Source of the DNA: Myxococcales bacterium
GTDB taxonomy: Bacteria; Myxococcota_A; Bradymonadia; UBA7976; UBA1532
NCBI GenBank assembly: GCA_020633465.1
Contig: JACKDN010000010.1
Span: forward strand, 186,001 to 250,000
Length of the DNA: 64,000 nucleotides
Reading direction: 5' to 3'
Shown: piece by piece, positions 8,877-16,579 of the stretch
Layout of the letters: each line of letters opens with the position of its first letter
Numbering within the stretch: position 1 is the first letter of the stretch
Translations under genes and position numbers: made by a program
Notes under the pieces: model-generated
What the model saw: the letters and a program-made list of their open reading frames with translations, nothing else
Told to the model about the DNA's origin: nothing
Database searches by the model: none

Positions 8877-9784
8877 GCCTCGTCGCGCGGCTGGACGCGC
8901 GGCCCGCCGCGGGCGTCGAGCGCCCCGCGTGGTGGGTGCGGCTGGAGGCCGATGACGGCGCCGTCGGCTGGGGCGAGGCGGCGCCCCATCCCGGCTTCGG
9001 CGGCGGCGCGGCGCCCACGCGGGCGGCGCTGGCGGTGATCGAGCGCCACGTCGGCCGCCCCCTGGGGGCGCTGGCCGAGGGCGCGGCGACGGGCGCGCCG
9101 AGGTCGACTTCGCCCTGGCCGTGGCCGCGGGCGACGCCCTGGCGCGGCGCGCCGGCGTGCCGCTCGCCGCGACCTTTCCGGCCCACCACGCGGCGGTGGT
9201 CGACGCGCACGCCCTGGTGCGCGACGCCGCCGGCGCCTGGCCCGGCGGCCGCGGGCGCCCGCGCGCTGAAGGTGAAGGTCGGCCCCGATCTCGACGCCGC
9301 CGACGCGCTGCTGACCGCGCTGCGCGCCGCCGCGCCCGGCCTGGCCCTGCGGGTGGACGCCAACGGCGCCTGGACCCGCGACCAGGCCGCCGCCGCGTTG
9401 GATCGGCTGGCGCGCCACGACCTGGCCTGGATCGAACAGCCCTGCCCCGCCCTGGCCGACCTGGCCTGGCTGGTGGCCCGCACCGCCGTGCCCGTGGCCG
9501 CCGACGAGAGCGTGGTGGCGGACGCGGCGGGCGCCGTCGAGGTCGCCGCCGTCGTCGTGCTGAAGCCGGCGTTCCTGGGCGCGCCGCTGCGCACCCTGAG
9601 CCTGGCCGCCGAGGCGGCGCGCCGCGGCGTCGGCGTCTGCGTCACCCACGCGCTGGAGTCGCCGATCGGGCGCGCCGGCGCGCTGCACGTCGCCGCCGCC
9701 CTGGCCGACGGCGGCGTCCACGGCGTCGGCGGCGCCGGCCCCACCCCGCTGCCGCGGATCGGCGGCCTGGGGGTGACGCCGTGA
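8873..9784 (+). pseudogene. menC: o-Succinylbenzoate synthase MenC, frameshifted in this sequence
   Basis: Enolase-superfamily dehydratase making o-succinylbenzoate. It begins at a GTG overlapping the menA stop. The C-terminal two thirds show the catalytic set: ALKVKVG (the KxK lysine), LRVDANGAW, WIEQP, VAADES and VVLKPAFLG, which bind Mg2+ and act as acid/base. The frame drops by one base near 9095 (VDFALAVAAGDALARR continues in another frame) and returns near 9250 just before ALKVKVG. Length from start to stop is about 303 residues, normal for MenC. No core motif is lost, so the breaks may be sequence errors like those in menD. MenH, the step before it, is not in the window. Confidence 0.83.
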
Positions 9785-11505
9785 GGTTGCCCCACCCGCT
9801 CGAGGCCCACATCGCGGCGCGCCCGGGGCACCCCGCGCTGGTGGTCGACGGCGTCGCGCTCGACTACGCGGGGCTGCGCCGCGCCATCGCGCGGCGCGCG
9901 GGCGGCCTGGCGGCGGCGGGCATCCGCGCGGGCGACACCGTCGCCCTCACCGGGCGAGTGGACCGGGACTGGATCGTCACCTTCCACGCGCTGGGCTGGC
10001 TGGACGCCGCGGCCGCCCCCCTGAACCCGCAGGCCACGGCCGGCGAGCACGTCCGGGCCGTGGCCGCGATCGCGCCGGACCACGTGGTGGCGGCCCCCTG
10101 GCCCGACGCAGATCCCGTGCCTTCGGTCGACGCCGCGCTGGACGCCGTCCGCCTGGTGGTGGCCACGTCGGGCAGCACGGGCGCCCCCCGCGCCGTCCGC
10201 CTCACCGTCGGGCAGATCGTCTTCAGCGCCTTCGGCAGCGCGCTGCGGCTGGGCCACGATCCCGCCGACCGCTGGCTGGGCTGTCTGCCCCCGCACCACG
10301 TCGGCGGCGCCTCGGTCCTGCTGCGCTGCCTGACCTACGGCACCACGGCCGAGGTGGCGCTGCCCTTCGACGCCCGCGCGGTCGCCGGCCGGCTCGACGG
10401 GGGCGCGGTGACGCAGGTGTCGCTCACCCCGCCGCTGCTGGCCCAGGTGCTCGACGCCCGCCCCGCGCGGCCCTTTCCGGCCGCCCTGCGCGTGGTGCTG
10501 GTGGGCGGCGGCCCGCTCGATCCCGCCCTGCACGCCCGCGCCCGCGCCCTCGGCGTGCCGGTGGCCCCCACCTGGGGCCTCACCGAGACGGCCTCGCAGG
10601 TGTGCACCGCCGCGCCCGGCGAGGGCGGCCCCGACGTCGGCGCCCCCCTGCCCTTCGCGCGCGTGCGGAGCAACGACGCCGGGCGGTTGGTGGTCGAGGG
10701 CCCGCTGGCGCCGGGCGGCCGGCTGGTGACCGGCGACCGAGGCCGGATCGACGCCGACGGCCGCGTCACCGTCGATGGGCGCGCCGACGGCCTGATCATC
10801 TCGGGCGGCGTGAACCTCGATCCGGCCGAGATCGCCGCGGCCCTCGAGGCGCACCCCGCGGTGCGCGCGGCCGCGGTCGTGGGCGTGCCCGACCGTCGCT
10901 GGGGCAGCCGCCCGGCGGCGCTGGTGGTCGCCGACGGATCGGTGGACGCCCCCGCCCTGCGGGCGCACGTCCGGGCCCGGCTGACGCGCTACAAGGTGCC
11001 GGATCGCATCGTCTTTTCGGACGCGCTGCCGCGCACGGCGCTCGGCAAGGTCGACGCCTCAGCCGTCCGGCAGCAGGTCGAGGCGGCGCAGGCCGTCGCG
11101 AAAGACCGCGGGCATGGGCAGCTTGCGGAAGTCGGCGAAGTCGACGAACGCGTGCACCAGCCGGACGGTGACGCGCGGGCGCCCGTCCTCGCCGACGATG
11201 GCGTACGCGAAGGTGACCGACCGCTCGGACGCGCGCTCGACGGTCAGCCGGACGATCAGCCGGTCGCCCTGCCGCGTGGGCGCGGTGTAGTCGGCCTCGG
11301 CGTGGACGAGCGGCATGCCGAAGCCGTGCCGGTCGAAGATGGTGGCCACCTCGCCGAAGGCGGCCGCCAGCATCTCCTCGAAGCAGACGTGGGCGTACTC
11401 GAAGGCGCGCCCGAAGAACACGATCCCCGCGCGATCCACCTCGTGGAAGCGGGCGGTGACGCGGTGCTCGAAGGCCATGAACCTCTCCCGGAGGACGCGA
11501 GATGA
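9781..11505 (+). CDS. menE: o-Succinylbenzoate-CoA ligase MenE, with an unusual open C-terminal extension
   Basis: Adenylate-forming enzyme activating o-succinylbenzoate to its CoA ester. The AMP-binding motif VATSGSTGAPRAVRLT, the LGCLPPHHVGG stretch, PTWGLTETASQ, TGDRGRID and the C-terminal lysine motif ALGKVDASAV are all visible. The GTG start overlaps the menC stop. The family normally ends shortly after the lysine motif (near 11090), about 435-440 residues. Here the frame stays open for another 400 bases, straight through the antisense strand of the thioesterase gene, and stops in the ATGA that begins the next gene, giving 574 codons. Either the tail is real, or a base has been lost near 11070-11100 and the true stop is missed (a stop exists at 11169-11171 in the next frame). 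Confidence 0.88.
   Translation: MRLPHPLEAHIAARPGHPALVVDGVALDYAGLRRAIARRAGGLAAAGIRAGDTVALTGRVDRDWIVTFHALGWLDAAAAPLNPQATAGEHVRAVAAIAPDHVVAAPWPDADPVPSVDAALDAVRLVVATSGSTGAPRAVRLTVGQIVFSAFGSALRLGHDPADRWLGCLPPHHVGGASVLLRCLTYGTTAEVALPFDARAVAGRLDGGAVTQVSLTPPLLAQVLDARPARPFPAALRVVLVGGGPLDPALHARARALGVPVAPTWGLTETASQVCTAAPGEGGPDVGAPLPFARVRSNDAGRLVVEGPLAPGGRLVTGDRGRIDADGRVTVDGRADGLIISGGVNLDPAEIAAALEAHPAVRAAAVVGVPDRRWGSRPAALVVADGSVDAPALRAHVRARLTRYKVPDRIVFSDALPRTALGKVDASAVRQQVEAAQAVAKDRGHGQLAEVGEVDERVHQPDGDARAPVLADDGVREGDRPLGRALDGQPDDQPVALPRGRGVVGLGVDERHAEAVPVEDGGHLAEGGRQHLLEADVGVLEGAPEEHDPRAIHLVEAGGDAVLEGHEPLPEDAR
11059..11478 (-). CDS. Hotdog-fold acyl-CoA thioesterase, candidate DHNA-CoA hydrolase
   Basis: A 139-residue 4-hydroxybenzoyl-CoA thioesterase-like protein. 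The N-terminal VTARFHEVDRAGIVFFGRAFEYAHVCFEEML block has the catalytic aspartate in the D-R-A-G-I-V-F context of the 4HBT/YbgC group, followed by HAEADYTAP and the paired strands of a hotdog fold. A ribosome binding site (GGGAGAGG) precedes the ATG. Its place inside a menaquinone operon makes 1,4-dihydroxy-2-naphthoyl-CoA hydrolase (the MenI role) the best guess; that is inference from context, and a general acyl-CoA thioesterase is the alternative. It is encoded against the operon and its last 30-40 bases overlap the conserved end of menE. Confidence 0.85.
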   Translation of the reverse strand: MAFEHRVTARFHEVDRAGIVFFGRAFEYAHVCFEEMLAAAFGEVATIFDRHGFGMPLVHAEADYTAPTRQGDRLIVRLTVERASERSVTFAYAIVGEDGRPRVTVRLVHAFVDFADFRKLPMPAVFRDGLRRLDLLPDG

Positions 11506-12581
11506 GCGAACATAGCAGCCTGGCGCGCGCGCCCGCGACCGAGCCGGCGGGGCACCCGGTGCTCGAGCCGCTCGGCCGGGTCAGCCGCCTGCACGGCGCC
11601 GCCGACGTGGCGTCGCGCCTGAGCGCGCTGCGGGACTGGCTGGCGGCCGATCTCACCGATCTCGAGCGCGACCTGGCCGACGTCGGCGCGGGCGGGCGCG
11701 ATCTGGCCTGGCGGGCCGCGCGCCACCTGCTGGCCGCGCCGGGCAAGCGCGTGCGACCGCTGTGCGTGATGCTGGCCGCGCGTCTGGGCGGCCGGCCCTT
11801 CGACGGGGCCGTGCGCGCGGTGGCCGTCGCCTGCGAGCTGGTGCACAGCGCCACCCTGCTGCACGACGACGTGATCGATCTGGGCGACGCGCGCCGCGGC
11901 GCGCCCACCGCGCGCGTCGTGTACGGCAACGCCGCCAGCGTGCTGGGCGGCGACCACCTGCTGGTCGACGCGCTGCAGCGTGTGCGCACCACCGGCGCCG
12001 CGCCGCTGCTGGCCAGCCTGCTGGACGTCATCGGCGCGATGGTCGCCGGCGAGGCCCTGCAGCTGGCGCGGCGGGGCCGCTTCGAGCCCGACCGCGACGC
12101 CTACCTCGAGGTGGTGCAGGGCAAGACCGCCGTGCTGTTCCGCTGGGCGCTCGAGGCCGGCGCGACCCTGGGCGGGCTGCCGGCGTCTTCGGTGGTCGCC
12201 CTCGGCGAGGTGGGCGACGCGCTGGGCATGGCCTTCCAGCTGGTGGACGACGTGATCGATCTCGAGGGCGACGCCGGCAAGACCACCTGCGCCGATCTGC
12301 GCGAGGGCAAGCTGACCTGGCCCTTGGTGCTGGCCGCCGAGCGCGCGCCGACGCTGGCCGCGCGCATGCGCGCCTTCGCGGCCGCCGACGGCGACGTGCC
12401 GCCGGCCGAGGCCCGGGCGCTGGTCGACGCCGTCCGCGCCACCGGGGCCCTGGACGACACCCGCGCCGAGGCCTCGCGCTATGGTGCGCGCGCCCGGCGC
12501 CGCCTGGCCACGCTGCCCGAGGGCGCCCCGCGCGCGGCGCTCGAGGCGGTGGTCGACGCCGCCCTCGCGAGGAGGACCTGA
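11502..12581 (+). CDS. Trans-polyprenyl diphosphate synthase
   Basis: Isoprenoid chain-elongating enzyme of 359 residues, likely to make the menaquinone side chain. The two aspartate-rich motifs that hold the Mg2+-diphosphate substrates are present: LLHDDVIDLGDARRG near residue 125 and FQLVDDVIDLEGD near residue 246. GKRVRPLCVMLAA is the usual isopentenyl diphosphate-binding region. The ATG has a good ribosome binding site (GGAGG at 11489-11493) and overlaps the stop of the extended menE frame (ATGA). The stop overlaps the next gene by one base. Chain length cannot be told safely from sequence; an octaprenyl or heptaprenyl type is typical. Confidence 0.92.
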   Translation: MSEHSSLARAPATEPAGHPVLEPLGRVSRLHGAADVASRLSALRDWLAADLTDLERDLADVGAGGRDLAWRAARHLLAAPGKRVRPLCVMLAARLGGRPFDGAVRAVAVACELVHSATLLHDDVIDLGDARRGAPTARVVYGNAASVLGGDHLLVDALQRVRTTGAAPLLASLLDVIGAMVAGEALQLARRGRFEPDRDAYLEVVQGKTAVLFRWALEAGATLGGLPASSVVALGEVGDALGMAFQLVDDVIDLEGDAGKTTCADLREGKLTWPLVLAAERAPTLAARMRAFAAADGDVPPAEARALVDAVRATGALDDTRAEASRYGARARRRLATLPEGAPRAALEAVVDAALARRT

Positions 12582-13546
12582 TGCTGATCACCCTGCGCCC
12601 GGACGCCGACGTCGTCGCGGTCGAGGCCGCGCTCAAGGGCCTCGGGCTTTGGACCACGCGCCTCCGGGACGCCGACGGCGCCGCGCGCGGGCTGCGCGTC
12701 GAGCCCCACTCGGCGCCCGCGGCCCTCGCGACCCTGCGCGCCCTGCCCGGCGTCGCCGACGTGTGGCGCGCGCCCTCCCCCCACCCGCGCGTGGACGCGC
12801 AGGCAGGTGCCGCGGTCCCCTTGCCCGGGGGCGCGCCCTTGCTGGTGGCCGGCCCCTGCAGCGTCGAGTCGCCCGAGCAGGCCCACGCGGCCGCCGCGTT
12901 GGCCGCGGCCGCTGGCGCGACCGCCCTGCGCGGCGGCGCCTTCAAGCCCCGGACGTCGCCCTACGCCTTCGACGGCCACGGCCGGGCCGCCCTGGGCTGG
13001 CTGCGCGCCGCCGCCGACGCGCACGACCTGGCGGTGGTCACCGAGGTGCTGGGCGAGCAGCACGTCGACGCGGTCGCCGCCGTCGCCGACGTACTGCAGG
13101 TGGGGTCGCGCAACATGCAGAACTTCGCCCTGCTGCGCGCCGTCGGCGCCGCCGGCAAGCCCGTGCTGCTCAAGCGGGGCATGGCCGCGACGGTCGAGGA
13201 GTGGCTGCTGGCCGGCGAGCACCTGCTGACCGCGGGCGCCGGCACCGTCGTCTTCTGCGAGCGGGGCGTGCGCGGCTTCGATCCCGAGACGCGCAACCTG
13301 CTCGACCTGGGCGCCGTCGCGCTGCTGAAGCACGCCTACCGCCAGCCCGTGCTGGTCGATCCGTCGCACGCGGCGGGGCGGCGCGATCTGGTCGTCCCGC
13401 TGGCGGCCGCCGCGCTGGCCGCGGGGGCGGACGGCGTGATCATCGAGGTGCACCCGGATCCCGGCGCCGCCCGCAGCGACGGGCCGCAGGCCCTCGACGC
13501 GGCCGCGCTGGTCGCCCTGACCGCCACCCTGGAGGCCCACCGATGA
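12581..13546 (+). CDS. aroF: 3-deoxy-7-phosphoheptulonate (DAHP) synthase, class I-beta type
   Basis: Condenses phosphoenolpyruvate and erythrose 4-phosphate, the first step of the shikimate pathway and so the start of chorismate supply. The TIM-barrel core from residue 85 has LLVAGPCSVES, LRGGAFKPRTSPYAF, LQVGSRNMQNF, VLLKRGM, VVFCERGVRGF and VLVDPSHAAG, all typical of the AroA-beta/KDO8P synthase group. The first 80 residues form a small ferredoxin-like regulatory domain (start MLITLRPDADVVAVEAAL), as in Thermotoga-type enzymes. The ATG overlaps the previous stop (TGATG) and has GAGGAGG six bases upstream. Its inclusion in a men operon suggests that quinone synthesis brings its own chorismate precursor supply (inference). 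Confidence 0.92.
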   Translation: MLITLRPDADVVAVEAALKGLGLWTTRLRDADGAARGLRVEPHSAPAALATLRALPGVADVWRAPSPHPRVDAQAGAAVPLPGGAPLLVAGPCSVESPEQAHAAAALAAAAGATALRGGAFKPRTSPYAFDGHGRAALGWLRAAADAHDLAVVTEVLGEQHVDAVAAVADVLQVGSRNMQNFALLRAVGAAGKPVLLKRGMAATVEEWLLAGEHLLTAGAGTVVFCERGVRGFDPETRNLLDLGAVALLKHAYRQPVLVDPSHAAGRRDLVVPLAAAALAAGADGVIIEVHPDPGAARSDGPQALDAAALVALTATLEAHR

Positions 13547-14220
13547 GCGCCGCCGACGGCAGCGGCGCGATGTTCGACCGCATCGCGCACCGCTACGACC
13601 TGCTGAACCGCCTGATGAGCTTCGGGCTCGACCGCGGCTGGCGCCGCCGCCTGGTGGACGCGATGCCCGACGCCGGCGCGCTGCTGGACGTCGCCACCGG
13701 CACCGCCGACGTCGCGCTGGCCCTGGCCGACGCCCACCCGTCCACCACCGTCGTCGGCCTCGATCCCAGCGCGGGCATGCTCGGCGTCGGCCAGTCCAAG
13801 ATCGCCGAACGCGGGCTGGCGCACCGGGTCACCCTCACCGAGGGCGACGCCCAGGCGATGCCCTTCGCCGACGCCACCTTCGCCGGCTGCACCATCGCCT
13901 TCGGCATCCGCAACGTGCCCGATCGCCTCGCCGGCCTGCGCGAGATGGCGCGCGTGACGGCCCCCGGGGGCCCCGTCGCCCTCCTCGAGCTGGCCGAGCC
14001 GGCCTTCGCCCCGGCCCGCTTCCACGTGCACCACGTCGTGCCGCGTCTGGGCGCCTGGCTGTCGGGGGCGAAGGAGTACCGCTACCTGCAGCGGTCGGTC
14101 GCCGCGTTCCCGCCGCCCGACGCCTTCGCCGCGCTGATGCGCGCCGCCGGCCTGCGCGACGTCGAGGTGCACCGCATGACCTTCGGCGCGGCCCACCTGT
14201 ACGTCGGGCGGGCTCAATAG
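13543..14220 (+). CDS. menG: Demethylmenaquinone methyltransferase MenG/UbiE
   Basis: SAM-dependent C-methyltransferase of 225 residues that finishes menaquinone. UbiE/MenG signatures are clear: MFDRIAHRYDLLNRLMSFGLDRGWRR at the N-terminus (the YDxxN...S.G.d..WR motif), LLDVATGTADVAL as the SAM-binding motif, and FGIRNVPDRLAGLREMARV. The protein ends in AAHLYVGRAQ where other members have a similar short strand. The ATG overlaps the DAHP synthase stop (ATGA). It is the last gene of the operon and overlaps the convergent methyltransferase gene by seven bases at their stops. With no ubiquinone genes in view, demethylmenaquinone is the likely substrate. Confidence 0.93.
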   Translation: MSAADGSGAMFDRIAHRYDLLNRLMSFGLDRGWRRRLVDAMPDAGALLDVATGTADVALALADAHPSTTVVGLDPSAGMLGVGQSKIAERGLAHRVTLTEGDAQAMPFADATFAGCTIAFGIRNVPDRLAGLREMARVTAPGGPVALLELAEPAFAPARFHVHHVVPRLGAWLSGAKEYRYLQRSVAAFPPPDAFAALMRAAGLRDVEVHRMTFGAAHLYVGRAQ

Positions 14221-15119
14221 CGGACGTGCAGCACCGAGTAGCCGGGCTCGGCGCGCTCGACGCTGACGTCGGCGCCGGGCGCGGCGATGTCGGCGATCAG
14301 CGCCAGCTCGGCCTCGCTGTAGAAGCGCCGCGCGGTGATGGCGGCGTCGTGCACGAAGTCGCGCTGCAGCGACAGCGCCGTGAACAGGGGCAGCCCCACC
14401 GCCATCAGCAGGCTGCGCCGCCCGTCGATGCCGACGAAGTGCCGCGCGCCCGCGAGCCCCGCCTGGGCCACCATCATCGCAAGCTGCCCCGGCGAGAAGT
14501 GGTGGATCGACTGGGCGATGAAGCAGATGTCGAAGTCACCCGGGGTCAGCGTCGACAGCAGATCGAAGGCGTTCAGCTCGACGAAGCGGACCGGCAGCCG
14601 CCGAGCCTGGGCGCGGATGTTCGCGTCCGCCACGTAGGCCGGCACGATGTCGCTGCCCGTGACCCGCACCGGCAGCCCCTTGCGCCCCGCCAGGCGCCCG
14701 AGGGCCATCGTGAACTCGCCCGAGCCCGAGGCCAGCTCGAGCACGCGCGCGGGCCGGCGCTCGCGGCGCGCGACGTGCTCGATGGCGGGCCGCAGGTGAT
14801 GCAGGAAGCGGTGATAGGACAGCAGCCCCTGGTTCATGCGGTGCAGCGCGTGGACGATGCGCTGCTTGCGGGCGTCGGACACGTCGTCGCGGTCGAGGTA
14901 CTCGACGCGCTCGGTCCACAGCAGCCGGTCGACGAGGCTGAGCGCCCGCAGGGTGGCCGGGCCGCCCGCGGCCAGCTCGGTGCGCCGCGCGCGCAGGCGG
15001 GCCAACGCGGTGTCGGCCACCCGCTCGAGCTGCGCCATCGTCTCCCACGCGCCCGGGAACTGGCCCTCGGCCTCGAGCGAGGCGCGCGCGTCGCGGTTGA
15101 GCTCGGGGAACTGGATCAT
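14214..15119 (-). CDS. Class I SAM-dependent methyltransferase, substrate unknown
   Basis: A 301-residue protein with a Rossmann-type methyltransferase domain in its middle. VLELASGSGEFTMALGRLAG is motif I (SAM binding), VTGSDIVPAYV the second acidic strand, and FDICFIAQSIHHFSPGQ motif IV. The N-terminal 110 residues are helical (LSLVDRLLWTERVEYLDRDD), and a hydrophobic stretch (LLMAVGLPLFTALSL) follows the core. A short hydroxy-acid-like or lipid substrate is possible but nothing fixes it. It converges on menG with a seven-base overlap and lies 22 bases downstream of the RES gene, on the same strand, so it may be transcribed with the toxin-antitoxin pair. Confidence 0.8.
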   Translation of the reverse strand: MIQFPELNRDARASLEAEGQFPGAWETMAQLERVADTALARLRARRTELAAGGPATLRALSLVDRLLWTERVEYLDRDDVSDARKQRIVHALHRMNQGLLSYHRFLHHLRPAIEHVARRERRPARVLELASGSGEFTMALGRLAGRKGLPVRVTGSDIVPAYVADANIRAQARRLPVRFVELNAFDLLSTLTPGDFDICFIAQSIHHFSPGQLAMMVAQAGLAGARHFVGIDGRRSLLMAVGLPLFTALSLQRDFVHDAAITARRFYSEAELALIADIAAPGADVSVERAEPGYSVLHVRY

Positions 15120-15141
15120 CGCCGCGTCGTCCTCCGACCGT

Positions 15142-15804
15142 TCAGTCGACCAGGCCCAGACCGTACAGATCCAGCACCCCCGCCAGGTGGGGGCGCAGAT
15201 CGAAGGCGACCAGGCTGACGCCTGGGCGCACCCGCGCGCGCGGCGCGGCGCGCTCGAAGACCGCGGCGCACAGGCGCGACGGATCGTGGCGCGAACGGTA
15301 CAGCAGACCGTCGGGCGCCTCGGGGTGCGCCCACAGCGCGCGGCTCCACGCCTGCGCGGCGCGGTAGTCGCCGGCGCACAGCCGCGCGTCGGCGCCCAGC
15401 CGGCCCAGCCCCGGCCCCGACAGGTCGACCAGGCGCAGGGGCGCGTCGAAGTCGATCGGGGTCAGCAACCGGTCGCCCAAGGCGCGGCCCGACACCAGCC
15501 TCGGCGCGTCCGCGACCACGCGGCCGAAGGTCTCGACGAAGGCGCCCTCGAAGTCGGCGCCCAGGTACAGGACGCCGAACTCGCCGCGCGGATCGTCGAA
15601 GCGGTTGTTGCGCGAGCGGCCGAAGTGCAGCGGATCGCGCACGGCGCGGTGCACCCTCAGCCACGGGCCCTGCCACACGCGCAGCAGCAGCGGACGTTCG
15701 GACAGATCGGCGGGCGGAGGCGGATGGGGGCCCGGCGGCCGGCCGCCGGGTGGGTCGCCGGCGGCGGCGCCGAGGCGCGCGGGGCGGGGATCACCCGGCG
15801 CCAT
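15142..15804 (-). CDS. RES-domain toxin of a RES/Xre-type module
   Basis: RES-domain proteins of toxin-antitoxin pairs are NAD+-degrading or ADP-ribosyltransferase-like toxins. Here 220 residues show the domain's order: WLRVHRAVRDPLHFGRSRNNRFDDP, then GVLYLGADFEGAFVETFGR (with the arginine, tyrosine and glutamate typical of the active site), LVDLSG, and DGLLYRSRHDPSRLCAAVFER near the end. The ATG at 15804 lies inside the last codons of the antitoxin-like gene (14-base overlap), with GGGGAG just upstream, so the two are translationally linked. The same frame runs open to 15930 but that is antitoxin shadow. A proline-rich N-terminal stretch of about 35 residues precedes the domain. Confidence 0.85.
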   Translation of the reverse strand: MAPGDPRPARLGAAAGDPPGGRPPGPHPPPPADLSERPLLLRVWQGPWLRVHRAVRDPLHFGRSRNNRFDDPRGEFGVLYLGADFEGAFVETFGRVVADAPRLVSGRALGDRLLTPIDFDAPLRLVDLSGPGLGRLGADARLCAGDYRAAQAWSRALWAHPEAPDGLLYRSRHDPSRLCAAVFERAAPRARVRPGVSLVAFDLRPHLAGVLDLYGLGLVD

Positions 15805-16447
15805 GCTCCCCGTACAGCGCGGCGGCGCGCAGGACGCGCTCCACCTCGCCTCGGCGGAGCGCCGCGAGCGGCACCTCGTCGCCCAGCGCGCCGGCCGGGG
15901 TGAGGAAGAAGCTGAGCTGCATCCAGGCATCGTGGTCCCGCAACGCGTCGAGGCACGCGCCGAGCCCCGTCAGCACGCCCCCTTCCGTGAACTGCCAGGC
16001 CGGGTACGCGTAGCCGTGCCGCGGCCGGTCGATCGCGAGAAGGTGACCCGAGCGGCGCCGCTTGTCCACCGCCTGCCGCGAGATGCCCAGCAGCTCGGCC
16101 ACGGCGGTCGAGCCCAGCGCGCCGCCCTCCATCTCGAGCAGCCGCAGCCGCGCCTGCACGCCGCGCAGCCGGGCGGCGGCGAGGGGATCGGCCTGTCGCA
16201 TCCGATCGAGCGCGCCCTCGCTGCCGATCGCCTGCAGCAGCGCGCCCAGGTCGGACGGCGCGCTGACCGCGGAGCGCAGGGCGCTCTGCTCGAGATCGGC
16301 GATCAGGTTCGCCACCGCGCGCAGGGCCCGGGTGGCGAAGGCCGTCTGCAGCGCGTCGCCGCGATGTTCTGCGATCTCCTTGACCAGCATCTCGACCTCG
16401 TTTCGTTCACCCGGATCCTCACCACGGGCCGTGGCCGCGCTCGACAT
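15791..16447 (-). CDS. Xre/MbcA/ParS-like antitoxin with helix-turn-helix
   Basis: Probable antitoxin of 218 residues. Near residues 112-135, STAVAELLGISRQAVDKRRRSGHLL reads as a helix-turn-helix. The C-terminus, FLTPAGALGDEVPLAALRRGEVERVL, matches the pattern of the toxin-binding domain of the MbcA/ParS/Xre group (an ALGxxxPLxxLRxGxxxxVL motif), ending LYGEHGAG just where the RES start lies. The gene comes first, as is usual for antitoxins. A promoter candidate is at 16475-16503. The N-terminal 100 residues are helical and not recognised; the protein is longer than classical Xre antitoxins. Confidence rests on the motif plus the partner gene. Confidence 0.78.
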   Translation of the reverse strand: MSSAATARGEDPGERNEVEMLVKEIAEHRGDALQTAFATRALRAVANLIADLEQSALRSAVSAPSDLGALLQAIGSEGALDRMRQADPLAAARLRGVQARLRLLEMEGGALGSTAVAELLGISRQAVDKRRRSGHLLAIDRPRHGYAYPAWQFTEGGVLTGLGACLDALRDHDAWMQLSFFLTPAGALGDEVPLAALRRGEVERVLRAAALYGEHGAG

Positions 16448-16460
16448 CCGTTTGCCCCCT

Positions 16461-16504
16461 GTTGACCATGTTGCACGCTACATTCGGCTGACAACTTCGT
16501 CAAC
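16461..16504 (-). promoter_or_regulatory. Promoter and flanking inverted repeat of the RES/Xre pair
   Basis: Read on the minus strand, TTGACG (16503-16498) and TAGCGT (16480-16475) are 17 bases apart, a good -35 and a fair -10, with the antitoxin ATG 28 bases further on. GTTGAC at 16461-16466 and GTCAAC at 16499-16504 form an inverted repeat bracketing the promoter, and TGAC-N6-GTCA (16489-16502) is a smaller dyad over the -35. This is the geometry of an autoregulated toxin-antitoxin promoter. Confidence 0.5.
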
Positions 16505-16579
16505 CTGAGTCCCCGGACGCCCGTCAGGTCGCGCTCTTGCGTCCGGCGCCGCGCGGCCGAGCGCGACCGCGGGGCGGGA

